Shown: in pieces, positions 43,363 to 51,965 of the stretch
Layout of the letters: each line of letters starts with the position of its first letter
How positions within the stretch are numbered: the stretch's first letter is position 1
Made by a program: the position numbers and the translations under genes
Notes under the pieces: model-generated
Databases searched by the model: none
Told to the model about the DNA's origin: nothing
Seen by the model: only the letters and a program-made list of their open reading frames with translations
NCBI GenBank assembly: GCA_023424015.1
Contig: JAFAEM010000039.1
Span: 1-64,000, forward strand
DNA from: Bacteroidota bacterium
GTDB taxonomy: Bacteria; Bacteroidota; Bacteroidia; Chitinophagales; Chitinophagaceae
Direction of reading: 5' to 3'
Length of the DNA: 64,000 bases

Positions 43363-43965
43363 CTAAACCTTATCCAACTCAACAGCCCGCAGTTCTTTCA
43401 ATTTGTAGAGCACATCTTCCAGGCGGTTTTTCGGTATGCCGATCTGCATGTTACAAAATAAATTCATTTCCTGTTTCATCACCTGGCAGTCAAATTGCTT
43501 ACAGATCACCATAACATCGTTCATCTGTGTATAATCAAATTGTAAACGATACGGTACAAGAACAGGTTTTTGCACCAGTGGTGTGACCTGCAATACCAGT
43601 GCAGCTGTTGTTTTGTAGGCGTTGATCAACCCCGGGACACCCAGTAATGTGCCTCCAAAATAACGTACCACAATGATCAGTACGTTGGTTGCCTGCTTGC
43701 TATCTATCTGTCCCAGGATGGGCCGGCCAGCGGAACCTGATGGTTCACCATCATCGCTGACCCGAAATGTAGACCCGTCGAGACCGATACGATAGGCAAA
43801 ACAATGATGCGTGGCTTTGGGATGTTCTTTCTTTACTACGGCCAGTTTTTCTTTAAATTCGTTGATATCACTAACTGGAAAAGCATAACCAATAAACCTG
43901 CTTCCCCTGTCCCGGAATTCCGCAGTTGCAGGTTGTTCGATCGTAAAATAATAGTCAGGGCTCAT
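43363..43965 (-). CDS. YigZ/IMPACT family protein
   Basis: A 200-residue protein of the YigZ family with an N-terminal IMPACT domain (EFRDRGSRFIGYAFPV, HPKATHHCFAYRIG, SDDGEPSGSAGRPILGQ, VVRYFGGTLLGVPGLI) and a C-terminal DUF1949 ferredoxin-like domain. The family is linked to translation control and proline-peptide handling, without a settled reaction. The ATG at 43965 is used; an earlier ATG would overlap ribD. It lies directly after ribD on the same strand. Confidence 0.9.
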   Translation of the reverse strand: MSPDYYFTIEQPATAEFRDRGSRFIGYAFPVSDINEFKEKLAVVKKEHPKATHHCFAYRIGLDGSTFRVSDDGEPSGSAGRPILGQIDSKQATNVLIIVVRYFGGTLLGVPGLINAYKTTAALVLQVTPLVQKPVLVPYRLQFDYTQMNDVMVICKQFDCQVMKQEMNLFCNMQIGIPKNRLEDVLYKLKELRAVELDKV

Positions 43966-43975
43966 GATTGCTGGT

Positions 43976-45055
43976 TCAGAGGTTTTCATGCAGGGGCACA
44001 AAATATTCGATCGTATCGTTTAAATAATGTATCTCATCAACTTTCTTTGCAGATGACAAACCAGGCGCTGGCAGACCAATATTAGTACCCGCTGCAAACA
44101 TTGTGCGGTTACTGATCACACGGGCTTCGTCCCAGATTCCTGCGTCAATAAAAGATTGCAGGAGACGAGCGCCACCTTCTACCATCACACTTTGGATTTT
44201 CATCTGGTATAAAGCATTGCAAACCTGGTGCACCAGGCCTGTATCTGTGCCGACCTGGTAATAGGCCGGGTTGCTTTGTTCGTCATGCCGGATGGTATTG
44301 AACACGATCGTGGGTTGATCACCGTCAAAAATTTTTAACGATTGTGGCAGGCTAAGATCCATATCCACTACTAACCGCACAGGAGAATTGCCTTTCCACC
44401 ACCTGTTTGTCAGTGCGGGATTGTCCATGAGCGCCGTGTTAGTCCCTACCAGTATCGAAGCTTCCTCGCTTCGCCATTGATGTACCAATCGATTACTATA
44501 TTCATTGCTGATCAATAGCCTTTTTTGCTCACCGTTTTTCCCAGGTGATTGGGAACCGATGATCCCATCAGCTGTTTGTGCCCATTTCAATATTACGAAA
44601 GGGCGATGCTTTGTGTGAAATGTAAAGAACCGCCTGTTCAGGTGGCGTGCTTCGGCTTCCAGGATATTTGTTTGCACCTTAATGCGAGCATCAATTAGTT
44701 TTTCAATTCCTTTTCCATTCACCTCACTGAAGGGATCGCGGCAGGCAATGATACACTCAGGAATTTTTGACCGGATCACCAGGTCCGTGCAGGGCGGTGT
44801 TTTTCCAAAATGAGCGCAGGGTTCAAGTGACACGTATAAGGTTGACTCACTCAACAATCTTTTATCTTCTTCCTTTACTGAAGCAATACAATTGACTTCG
44901 GCATGGGACTGGCCAAATACATGATGATATCCCTCACCTATTATCCTGTTATCATGAACCAGTACCGCGCCAACCATTGGATTAGGTGCGGTATAGCCTT
45001 TCCCTCGCATGGCGAGTTCCAGGCAGCGGTACATATATTTTTCATGAATTGTCAA
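43976..45055 (-). CDS. ribD: Bifunctional riboflavin deaminase/reductase RibD
   Basis: A 359-residue enzyme for steps two and three of riboflavin synthesis. The N-terminal cytidine-deaminase-like domain has the Zn site SHAEVNCI and EPCAHFGKTPPCTD. The C-terminal reductase domain has FVILKWAQTADGII, SILVGTNTALMDNPALTNR and VMVEGGARLLQSFID. The likely start is TTG at 45055; an ATG seven codons later is the alternative. prmC is divergent, with 85 nt between them. Confidence 0.93.
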   Translation of the reverse strand: MTIHEKYMYRCLELAMRGKGYTAPNPMVGAVLVHDNRIIGEGYHHVFGQSHAEVNCIASVKEEDKRLLSESTLYVSLEPCAHFGKTPPCTDLVIRSKIPECIIACRDPFSEVNGKGIEKLIDARIKVQTNILEAEARHLNRRFFTFHTKHRPFVILKWAQTADGIIGSQSPGKNGEQKRLLISNEYSNRLVHQWRSEEASILVGTNTALMDNPALTNRWWKGNSPVRLVVDMDLSLPQSLKIFDGDQPTIVFNTIRHDEQSNPAYYQVGTDTGLVHQVCNALYQMKIQSVMVEGGARLLQSFIDAGIWDEARVISNRTMFAAGTNIGLPAPGLSSAKKVDEIHYLNDTIEYFVPLHENL

Positions 45056-45075
45056 GACCGGAGCTGATTAACCTG

Positions 45076-45083
45076 CAAATATA
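45076..45083 (-). promoter_or_regulatory. -7 box (TATATTTG) of ribD
   Basis: A perfect TAnnTTTG match on the minus strand, 20 nt before the ribD start. No -33 box is evident. Confidence 0.5.
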
Positions 45084-45140
45084 ATTCTTCCCCGGCTAGG
45101 TTGGATCCAGGATAAACTCTATTACTCCCCTGATAATTGT

Positions 45141-46001
45141 ATGTTTGTTGGTATGACAACAAGGGAAGCACAAACTTATCTGGCTACAAAGCTCGGATCA
45201 ATATATGACCCGGGAGAAGCTGGCGCTATAGCAGAATGGGTGGTGGAGAATCTCTCAGGTATCAAAAAATCGGAACGGTTTAGTAGCATTGAGAAAAAAC
45301 TTGATGCGTCAGAACTAATTACGCTGGAACAGTATCTTGAACGCCTGTTGCGATACGAACCTGTGCAGTATGTTTTAAATGAATCCTGGTTTTGCGGCCT
45401 GAAACTTTACGTTAATGAAAATGTTTTGATACCGAGGCCTGAGACGGAGGAACTGGTAGAATGGATCATTTCCGACTGCAGGTTCCCTATCGAAAGTTTA
45501 TCGGTCCTGGATATTGGCAGCGGTAGCGGCTGTATCGCACTCGCCCTGAAAAAAAGGCTGGGTAAAGCGGATGTTTGGAGTTGCGAGATAAGTCCGGATG
45601 CTTTGGAAGTGGCACACAAAAACTCAAAGCTTCTTGGCCTTGAAGTTAACTTTATTGAGCTTGATTTCCTGGATCCTTTCCAATGCCATAAACTACCATC
45701 CTTCGACATTATTGTAAGTAATCCTCCATATGTGCCGGACGAAAACCGGCATTCGATGCAACCCAATGTATTGAATTATGAACCTTCAACCGCATTGTTT
45801 GTACCTGACAACGATGCATTGGTTTTTTACAAGGCTATCGCGGAATTTGGAAAAACCCATTTGAATAACGGGGGGAAAATTTATACAGAAATACACGAAG
45901 ACCTGGGTGCAGCAACCCTCGGGGTATTTGAAAAAGCCGACTATAATTCCACGCTGAAAAAAGATATGCAGGGGAAAGAAAGAATGATCAGGGCTTACTA
46001 A
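45141..46001 (+). CDS. prmC: Peptide chain release factor N5-glutamine methyltransferase
   Basis: A 286-residue SAM-dependent enzyme that methylates the GGQ glutamine of release factors. Domains: an N-terminal five-helix substrate-binding part (1-95), then a Rossmann methyltransferase with VLDIGSGSGCIALALKK (SAM) and the catalytic VSNPPYVPD. IPRPETEELVEWI is the family hallmark. It may start at the ATG four codons later. The end overlaps the convergent lipoprotein gene by 4 nt. Confidence 0.95.
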   Translation: MFVGMTTREAQTYLATKLGSIYDPGEAGAIAEWVVENLSGIKKSERFSSIEKKLDASELITLEQYLERLLRYEPVQYVLNESWFCGLKLYVNENVLIPRPETEELVEWIISDCRFPIESLSVLDIGSGSGCIALALKKRLGKADVWSCEISPDALEVAHKNSKLLGLEVNFIELDFLDPFQCHKLPSFDIIVSNPPYVPDENRHSMQPNVLNYEPSTALFVPDNDALVFYKAIAEFGKTHLNNGGKIYTEIHEDLGAATLGVFEKADYNSTLKKDMQGKERMIRAY

Positions 46002-46408
46002 TCCTTCAGCCGGACATATTCCCTCTTAAAAATAAAACCATCAGAATACACGATCGTCGTCACCATTCTATCGATATCCAGGTGTTCGACTGTATAAATA
46101 ATGCTGCCGGCTGGAACAGTATATTGACTGGCTTCATAGTCTAAGCGCAATTGATTGGAAACGCGGTGAAACTGGTAAGTACCTGATCCTTCGGGGACAT
46201 CAGTGAAACTATAGAATCTTGCATTTTGATCAAGCGTAAGCAACTGGGGAAATTTTAGATCGCTGCTCCACCCATTCCCTCCTTTTGCGGGATCCGTATA
46301 AACCGCGATATTTAACCATTTACCGGCGATGCCGGGTGTACTATCTTTCTTACAGGAGTAGAAAACCAGGTTACAACAGAGGAGTGCTATCAATAGTTTG
46401 CCTTTCAC
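45998..46408 (-). CDS. Small lipoprotein, lipocalin-like
   Basis: A 136-residue protein starting at GTG with a lipobox (LVFYSCKK). The mature part is beta-rich: GIAGKWLNIAVYTDP, FPQLLTLDQNARFYSF, GSGTYQFHRVSNQLRLDY and IDRMVTTIVYSDGFIFKREY. This resembles small lipocalin-like lipoproteins of Bacteroidota. Function is unknown. It is convergent with prmC. Confidence 0.72.
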   Translation of the reverse strand: MKGKLLIALLCCNLVFYSCKKDSTPGIAGKWLNIAVYTDPAKGGNGWSSDLKFPQLLTLDQNARFYSFTDVPEGSGTYQFHRVSNQLRLDYEASQYTVPAGSIIYTVEHLDIDRMVTTIVYSDGFIFKREYVRLKD

Positions 46409-46488
46409 AGATACGGATTTGAGAGCAAAATATTAAAGTATCTGCTAAAAACCTAAGGAAATAACGATAGGAAAATTACCTGGTATCC

Positions 46489-46887
46489 TTATCTAACGTT
46501 AGCCACCACTTTGGCCCCCGCTTTTTTGGCGGCCTGCATTAGCCGGAATACCTCGCCATAGTAAGAAATTGTATCGGCATTGATCACAACGGAAGGCGTA
46601 TCAACCTGCTGGCGGAGACGATCTACTTCCAACTTGATAAAGCTGTCGAGGTAAGCCGGTGGAATCTCTTTTTGGCCAAGATAAAATTTCTGGTCTTTAT
46701 CGATCGACACTACTATATTCTGCTTCGCTTTGGTGTCCTTGGTACCCCTTGGATTATTTACCTTAACCACATTCGGATTGGCCATGGTAGAAATGATGAG
46801 GAAGAACATCAACAGGATAAAGATGATATCATTGAGCGAGTCCGTGAAAACCTCCGATTCCTGTGCTAAATTTTTTCTAAGATTCAT
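46489..46887 (-). CDS. exbD: ExbD/TolR-type biopolymer transport protein
   Basis: A 132-residue protein with one N-terminal transmembrane helix (NDIIFILLMFFLIIST) that carries the conserved Asp needed for proton use, and a periplasmic domain ending in YYGEVFRLMQAAKKAGA. Together with the ExbB/TolQ partner encoded 14 nt upstream it forms the proton-driven motor for TonB or Tol systems. No TonB gene is adjacent. Confidence 0.93.
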   Translation of the reverse strand: MNLRKNLAQESEVFTDSLNDIIFILLMFFLIISTMANPNVVKVNNPRGTKDTKAKQNIVVSIDKDQKFYLGQKEIPPAYLDSFIKLEVDRLRQQVDTPSVVINADTISYYGEVFRLMQAAKKAGAKVVANVR

Positions 46888-46901
46888 GTCCCGCTTTTGT
46901 T

Positions 46902-47597
46902 TTACTTGGTAGGTTCCTGCAATACATCAAGGAAATCGGCAGCAGCCGCTTCCATTTTGTTAGCCGTCCTTAGTATCTGGGCGTGTAAATAATTGTAGCA
47001 AAGAAAGGCAATCAATCCGATCACCAAACCGGTAATAGAAGTAATAAGCTTTGTGTAAATACCCTGGGAAATAACAGCCAGGTTGATATCACCACCAGCC
47101 TGGTTGATCTGTGAAAACAGCTGCATCAGCCCCATCAGTGTACCTACAAACCCGAAGATGGGTGCCGCCCTTGAGATCACGGTCAGCGCACCCATATTTT
47201 TTTCCAGGTTATACATTTCCAGTTGCCCCACATTATCCATACTGCTTTCGATGGCATTGATGGGTTTCCCAATACGCTGCACACCTTTATCGATGATCCT
47301 GGCCACGGGATTGTTGGTATTCTTGGCAAAACTCCTGGCCGCTGTGATATTGCCGCTTACAATATGATCGCGAATGATGTTCATGAAATTGGAGTCGATC
47401 CTCGAAGCCTGCCGAATAGCTATATAACGTTCGGCAAAAACATAGACCGTAATCAACAACATCAGGCCGAGTGGGATCATGATCCAGCCACCCATATAGA
47501 TCAGGTCGAAAAAGCTGATCGTCTTACCCGGCGCGCTTGTCATATCCTGTTGAACGGCTTGTGTAAGTGAATCTCCAATCTGCAAAAGGTCAAACAT
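46902..47597 (-). CDS. exbB: ExbB/TolQ/MotA-type proton channel
   Basis: A 231-residue protein with three transmembrane helices at about 32-50, 145-168 and 186-208. AAPIFGFVGTLMGLMQLF and SQGIYTKLITSITGLVIGLIAFL (shown in part) are the conserved channel helices. It pairs with the exbD gene that follows 14 nt downstream. Confidence 0.94.
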   Translation of the reverse strand: MFDLLQIGDSLTQAVQQDMTSAPGKTISFFDLIYMGGWIMIPLGLMLLITVYVFAERYIAIRQASRIDSNFMNIIRDHIVSGNITAARSFAKNTNNPVARIIDKGVQRIGKPINAIESSMDNVGQLEMYNLEKNMGALTVISRAAPIFGFVGTLMGLMQLFSQINQAGGDINLAVISQGIYTKLITSITGLVIGLIAFLCYNYLHAQILRTANKMEAAAADFLDVLQEPTK

Positions 47598-47762
47598 AGA
47601 TTATTCTCTTTAAGTGGGGTAAATGTAAGCCAGGATGAATATATCCGTTTTTAAATATTATCAACAACCCTGAATAACAATGTGGAAGAACGAAAAAAAG
47701 GGTGTTACGTTGTGACGTGCACCCAAGTTTTTGACTTCTTTAACATGATATGCCCGATCCTT

Positions 47763-47804
47763 ACTCACTACTCCCGACCACCGACTCCTGACTTATGACT
47801 CACA
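47763..47804. repeat. Degenerate 7-bp tandem array (ACTCACG type)
   Basis: Six units, ACTCACT, ACTCCCG, ACCACCG, ACTCCTG, ACTTATG, ACTCACA, reach into the stop codon of the SPFH gene. It is the same unit as at 1-63, also at the 3' end of a minus-strand gene. Confidence 0.8.
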
Positions 47805-48738
47805 TCGTACCGGCCTGCTTCACCATCAATGCCTGGATCTGTTTCATCGTGGCTTCCATACCTTCCGCGCTGCCATCGAGAAAGATGACATTTCCTTTTC
47901 CATATTCTGCGAAGTTTTTTATCGCTTCGGTCCACATGCTAAAAAGGATCACGTTGGTATCGAGATTAGCCTGTTTCATTTGCTCCGCCGCTTCTGTCAT
48001 GCCTGCCGCAACTTCCTTGCGAAATAAAGCAACACCCTGTCCACGGAGTCGTGCGGCTTCTTTCTCCGCTTCGGCAGAAATCTTGATGGCGTTACCTTCC
48101 GCTTCAGCTGATTTTGTTTTTGTGATCAGCATCGCCTGTCCTTCGTTCTCGGCGGCAGCTTTCAGGTTATTACTGGCCACAACCTTACTCATTGAATCCA
48201 GGATCATTTTATCAAACGTTATATCATTGATCTGCAGATCCTGTAAATGATATCCCCACTCTTCGAGCGTATGATCAATCTCAACTTTAACATACTCTAC
48301 GATCTCGCGGCGAAGCCCCAATACTTCGGCCTGCTTTTTCGTGGCCACAAAAGAACGGATATTACCTTCGATCGTGCGAATCAACGCCTGCATCAGGTCG
48401 CGATCGCTGATAAATTTGAAAGCCACCTTCTTGATGGTTTCTTCTAATTCATTCTGCACGGCATAAAGCAACATACTTTTAAAATATACATTCGCCTGGT
48501 CCTGCGTTACAGCCTGGAACTCGAGTTCAACCGAGCGATTTTGTATCGAGATCTTCTTATGGACCTGTTCAATGACCGGGATCTTCATACGCAGGCCGGG
48601 TCTCACAATACGCCGGTAGCGACCGAACATGGTAATGACCCCAATATATCCCTGGTTGATGGTAAAAAATGAACTCAGAATAATAATCGCCAGCACGATC
48701 AGCCAGCCATAGGAAAGAAGAAAACTTGAAATATCCAT
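47800..48738 (-). CDS. SPFH/Band 7 (stomatin-like) membrane protein
   Basis: A 312-residue protein with an N-terminal membrane hairpin (SYGWLIVLAIIILSSFFTI), a Band 7 domain (about 25-190: YIGVITMFGRYRRIVRPGLRMKIP, in two parts, and VKVEIDHTLEEWGYHLQDLQIND) and a coiled coil rich in Ala/Glu (AAENEGQAMLITKTKSAEAE). Such proteins form large ring assemblies in membrane microdomains. No NfeD-type partner is adjacent. The stop codon lies in a 7-bp repeat. Confidence 0.9.
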   Translation of the reverse strand: MDISSFLLSYGWLIVLAIIILSSFFTINQGYIGVITMFGRYRRIVRPGLRMKIPVIEQVHKKISIQNRSVELEFQAVTQDQANVYFKSMLLYAVQNELEETIKKVAFKFISDRDLMQALIRTIEGNIRSFVATKKQAEVLGLRREIVEYVKVEIDHTLEEWGYHLQDLQINDITFDKMILDSMSKVVASNNLKAAAENEGQAMLITKTKSAEAEGNAIKISAEAEKEAARLRGQGVALFRKEVAAGMTEAAEQMKQANLDTNVILFSMWTEAIKNFAEYGKGNVIFLDGSAEGMEATMKQIQALMVKQAGTM

Positions 48739-48815
48739 GGTAGTTTGTTTTGGAATAAAGATAATGCTTCGGAAACTGGAATCGGGTCAGTGGTGGGATT
48801 TTGTCTTGGGTCGGG

Positions 48816-49931
48816 TTACTCACGAATATAGACCAGCACCTCTACACGCCGGTTACGCTGGCGACCCGTGGGTGTACTGTTGTCCGCTACCGGCCTGGAT
48901 TCACCCCAGGCCCGTGCGACGATCCTGCCCGGCTTTACAAAAGCCCGGCCCGCAAAAAAATTTAAAACCGTTTGAACCCTGGAGGAAGATAGCCGGTTGT
49001 TTATCTCATCAGAACCCTGGTTATCGGTATGCCCCTCCACCACTACCGAATCAACATTTCTGCCGGCAACATTTTTACAAAATTCTTCCAGTAAAGGGAA
49101 AGCGCTTTTTTCGAGATCAGCTTTCCCGGTTGCGAATAATATTTCCTGCAGTATCATTGTATCGACCCGAATGATGGCATTGGGTTGCAATACGACCGGT
49201 ACCGGCTGGTATGCCTTGCGGTTCCGGATATTTCTTGCAAGAAATTCATGTCGTTCGTCCTGCTCATATATCTCACCCATAGCGGTCCTGTAGTCATCGC
49301 ATAATTTTTCGTTGGGATTGACAGGCCTCAGTGAGATATTATCAAAATAAACGAAAAAGTTATTCTCCAGCTGAAGCCCGGTTGCCCCGGTGATATCGCG
49401 TTTTGAAAAATTAGCAATTGCTAAAAAGGATTCATCGCCCTTAGCAGTGTATTCTAACACGACCTGCTGCCAGCTGCCATCTTCCTTAAACTTTTGGCCG
49501 CCATCAGCGAGGTATAGAGATGGAGTGATGGTATGAACTGCGCGCTTATCATACAAAAGATCTGTAGAGGAAAAATAAATACCCACGCTATCGAGAATCT
49601 GATGAGGTGATGCCACAAATAATTCAATGCGGTATCGATTCCCTTTTCTCAATCCGCAAAGAAGGCGGGTACGAATAAAGGTACGCTTAAAGCCACCCCT
49701 GGCATAACCTGCCTGTACAGACATGCAGTGTGTACCTTCATAACATCGTTCGGGTTCTTTGTAATAATTGTTGAAGACATCAATGGCATTGGTAAGCCAG
49801 GCTTCTGGCGCACAGTTGACCTTATATTCGAGGCATATATTTTCTTCTTCGAAACCACCGTTTAAAAGGAGCTCCTGTGCCAGTCCGGCTGCGGGAGCCA
49901 ACAAAAAAATGAATAACGCATAACGCTTCAT
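48816..49931 (-). CDS. OmpA-family protein with an N-terminal beta-sandwich
   Basis: A 371-residue exported protein with a signal peptide (LFIFLLAPAAGLAQ). Residues 20-200 look like a carbohydrate-binding or jelly-roll domain (LLLNGGFEEENICLEY, WQQVVLEYTAKGDESFLAIANF, YFDNISLRPVNP). The C-terminal 110 residues are an OmpA-like peptidoglycan-binding domain with VDSVVVEGHTDNQGSDEINN and RRVEVLVYI. It probably links outer membrane or surface material to the cell wall. Confidence 0.9.
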   Translation of the reverse strand: MKRYALFIFLLAPAAGLAQELLLNGGFEEENICLEYKVNCAPEAWLTNAIDVFNNYYKEPERCYEGTHCMSVQAGYARGGFKRTFIRTRLLCGLRKGNRYRIELFVASPHQILDSVGIYFSSTDLLYDKRAVHTITPSLYLADGGQKFKEDGSWQQVVLEYTAKGDESFLAIANFSKRDITGATGLQLENNFFVYFDNISLRPVNPNEKLCDDYRTAMGEIYEQDERHEFLARNIRNRKAYQPVPVVLQPNAIIRVDTMILQEILFATGKADLEKSAFPLLEEFCKNVAGRNVDSVVVEGHTDNQGSDEINNRLSSSRVQTVLNFFAGRAFVKPGRIVARAWGESRPVADNSTPTGRQRNRRVEVLVYIRE

Positions 49932-49981
49932 CCTGGTTGAATATCATGTTGCCGGCCCAAAGCTATGAAGCAGATCCAACA

Positions 49982-51232
49982 TTAATTGCTTTTTTCCTCC
50001 CAAATCTGCACAAGATGAACCATGGTTTCAACAGCTTTGTTCATATCCTGCACACTCACAAATTCAAGCTTTGAGTGAATGGCCTGCTCCCCGGCAAACA
50101 GGTTGGGACAGGGTAATCCCATAAATGATAGCCGGCTTCCATCGGTGCCACCGCGAATACTTTCCATCTTTAATTCCAGGCCTGCTCTCTCAATCGCCTC
50201 TTTCGCATAATCGACCACATGCGTGTGCACATCCAGGATCTCCTTCATATTGCGATACTGCTCTTTCACAATGAACTCAAAACTTGCTGTAGGATAGACC
50301 CTGACGGCTTCTTCTACCAGCGTTCTCAAAAAATCCTCTTTCTTTTTTAGACCGGCCGTTTCAAAATCACGTATTATAAATTCAATGGTGCATTTCTCAG
50401 CGATTCCATCTACCCTTACCGGGTGAATAAAACCTCTTTTGCCTTCTGTACTTTCCGGCGAAAGTCTGTCTTTTGGCAGTGCATCCAGGATGCGACCGGC
50501 GATCTTCATCGCATTGACCATTTTATCCCTGGCATAGCCCGGGTGTGCTATTACACCATGGATCACCACAACTACACCATCCGCGCTGAATGTCTCGTTC
50601 TCCAGGCTTCCGGCTTCACCGCCATCAAGTGTATAGCCATAGTCAGCGCCCAGCTTTTTTAAATCCAGGTGCGCCACACCCTGCCCTACTTCCTCGTCAG
50701 GCGTAAACAGGATTTTAATTTCACCGTGTTTAATTTCGGGATGCATTTGCAAAAAATTCACCAGGTCCATGATCTCAGCCACGCCAGCTTTATCGTCGGC
50801 ACCTAGTAATGTATTACCCGAAGCGGTGATGATATCATTACCTATCTGTTTTTGTAAATACGGATAATCTGACATGCGTAAAACCTGTGACCTGTCATCG
50901 GGCAATACAATATCCTCGCCCTGGTATTTTTTGTGCATGATAGGTTTCACGTTGGTGCCGCTGCAATCGGGAGCGGTATCAACATGCGCGCAAAAACAGA
51001 TCACCGGCACTTTCTTAGCCGAATTCGAAGGAATGGTGGCGAACACATAACCCCATTCATCGAGGTGCGCATCAGCAATCCCGGCCTGTTTTAACTCTTC
51101 TACCAATAAACTTGACAGATCCTTTTGCTTCTCCGTGCTTGGAAAAGTTGAAGACTGGGGATCGCTTTGGGTATCTATTTGCACATAGCGAAGAAACCTT
51201 TCGGCGGCGGTGAACTTATAGTCAGAAAACAT
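49982..51232 (-). CDS. pepT: Peptidase T (tripeptide aminopeptidase)
   Basis: A 416-residue M20-family di-zinc peptidase that removes the N-terminal residue of tripeptides. Metal and catalytic motifs: CFCAHVDTAPDCSG, LLGADDKAGVAEIM, FTPDEEVGQGVAHLDL and IRGGTDGSRLSFMGLPCPN. The dimerisation lid domain is inserted after residue 210. No signal peptide, so cytoplasmic. It starts after a terminator that ends slyD transcription. Confidence 0.96.
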   Translation of the reverse strand: MFSDYKFTAAERFLRYVQIDTQSDPQSSTFPSTEKQKDLSSLLVEELKQAGIADAHLDEWGYVFATIPSNSAKKVPVICFCAHVDTAPDCSGTNVKPIMHKKYQGEDIVLPDDRSQVLRMSDYPYLQKQIGNDIITASGNTLLGADDKAGVAEIMDLVNFLQMHPEIKHGEIKILFTPDEEVGQGVAHLDLKKLGADYGYTLDGGEAGSLENETFSADGVVVVIHGVIAHPGYARDKMVNAMKIAGRILDALPKDRLSPESTEGKRGFIHPVRVDGIAEKCTIEFIIRDFETAGLKKKEDFLRTLVEEAVRVYPTASFEFIVKEQYRNMKEILDVHTHVVDYAKEAIERAGLELKMESIRGGTDGSRLSFMGLPCPNLFAGEQAIHSKLEFVSVQDMNKAVETMVHLVQIWEEKSN

Positions 51233-51261
51233 CAGCGAAAATTTTTCTTTTGGTATCAGTC

Positions 51262-51291
51262 AAAAAAACCTGGCTCCTGCCAGGCTTTTTT
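51262..51291. terminator. Bidirectional rho-independent terminator
   Basis: A 6-bp GC-rich stem (CCTGGC at 51269-51274 and GCCAGG at 51279-51284) with a 4-nt loop is flanked by A7 on the left and T6 on the right, so it has a T tract in both directions. It would end leftward slyD transcription before pepT. Confidence 0.85.
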
Positions 51292-51377
51292 ATTTTCAGT
51301 ATTTTGAAACTTTGCCATAACAAAATTACTACAGCAAACTTAAAAATTTCCTAAATAAGGCATTCATCAGGGGCTTG

Positions 51378-51833
51378 TCAGGGCACGATGATGAGCGGGC
51401 TGCCACCTATGATCTCCACAAGCTCAAGGTCAAATACAAGGTCTTCGCCTGCCAGTCTATGGTTTGCATCAAGTATCACCGCGTCTTCTCTTATTTCGAC
51501 AACTGTTACTGGCATTTGCTGACCCTGACCATCACTCATAGCCAGTACCATCCCTGTCTCGATTTCCATATCCTGCGGGAAACGATCTTTCGGCATTTCA
51601 AATATCATCTCCTCACTTTTTGGTCCGTAAGCCTCCTGGAATGGGATAAGAATCGTCTTTTTATCACCAACAGCCATTCCTTTTACACCCTCATCAAAGC
51701 CTTTGATCACCATGCCGCTTCCTACTTCAAATTCCAGGGGCGCCCTGCCTTCTGATTTATCAAAAGTTTCCCCATTGGTCAACTTACCATGGTAATGTAC
51801 TTTTATCTTATCTCCGTTTTTTACCTGTTGCAT
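51378..51833 (-). CDS. slyD: SlyD-like FKBP-type peptidyl-prolyl isomerase
   Basis: A 151-residue protein: an FKBP domain (VHYHGKLTNGETFDKSEG, PLEFEVGSGMVIKGFDEGV, HRLAGEDLVFDLELVEI) with the inserted chaperone flap between about residues 70 and 125. It lacks the His-rich tail of enterobacterial SlyD and ends with a hydrophobic SPLIIVP. It is a cytoplasmic folding factor. The ATG at 51833 is the family-like start; a longer reading adds 17 residues. Confidence 0.92.
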   Translation of the reverse strand: MQQVKNGDKIKVHYHGKLTNGETFDKSEGRAPLEFEVGSGMVIKGFDEGVKGMAVGDKKTILIPFQEAYGPKSEEMIFEMPKDRFPQDMEIETGMVLAMSDGQGQQMPVTVVEIREDAVILDANHRLAGEDLVFDLELVEIIGGSPLIIVP

Positions 51834-51930
51834 TTTTGTGTTTTTATATATAAAATGGGGTGCAAGGTAGCCAATTTGGTCCATGCATCCGCTTAAATGT
51901 TTTGTAAAGCCAGACCGCGAAAAAAAATGA

Positions 51931-51938
51931 TATTTTTG
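51931..51938 (+). promoter_or_regulatory. -7 box (TATTTTTG) of namZ
   Basis: A perfect TAnnTTTG match 27 nt before the ATG at 51966. Confidence 0.5.
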
Positions 51939-51965
51939 CCAGGGTCGATTAAAAATGTAAATACA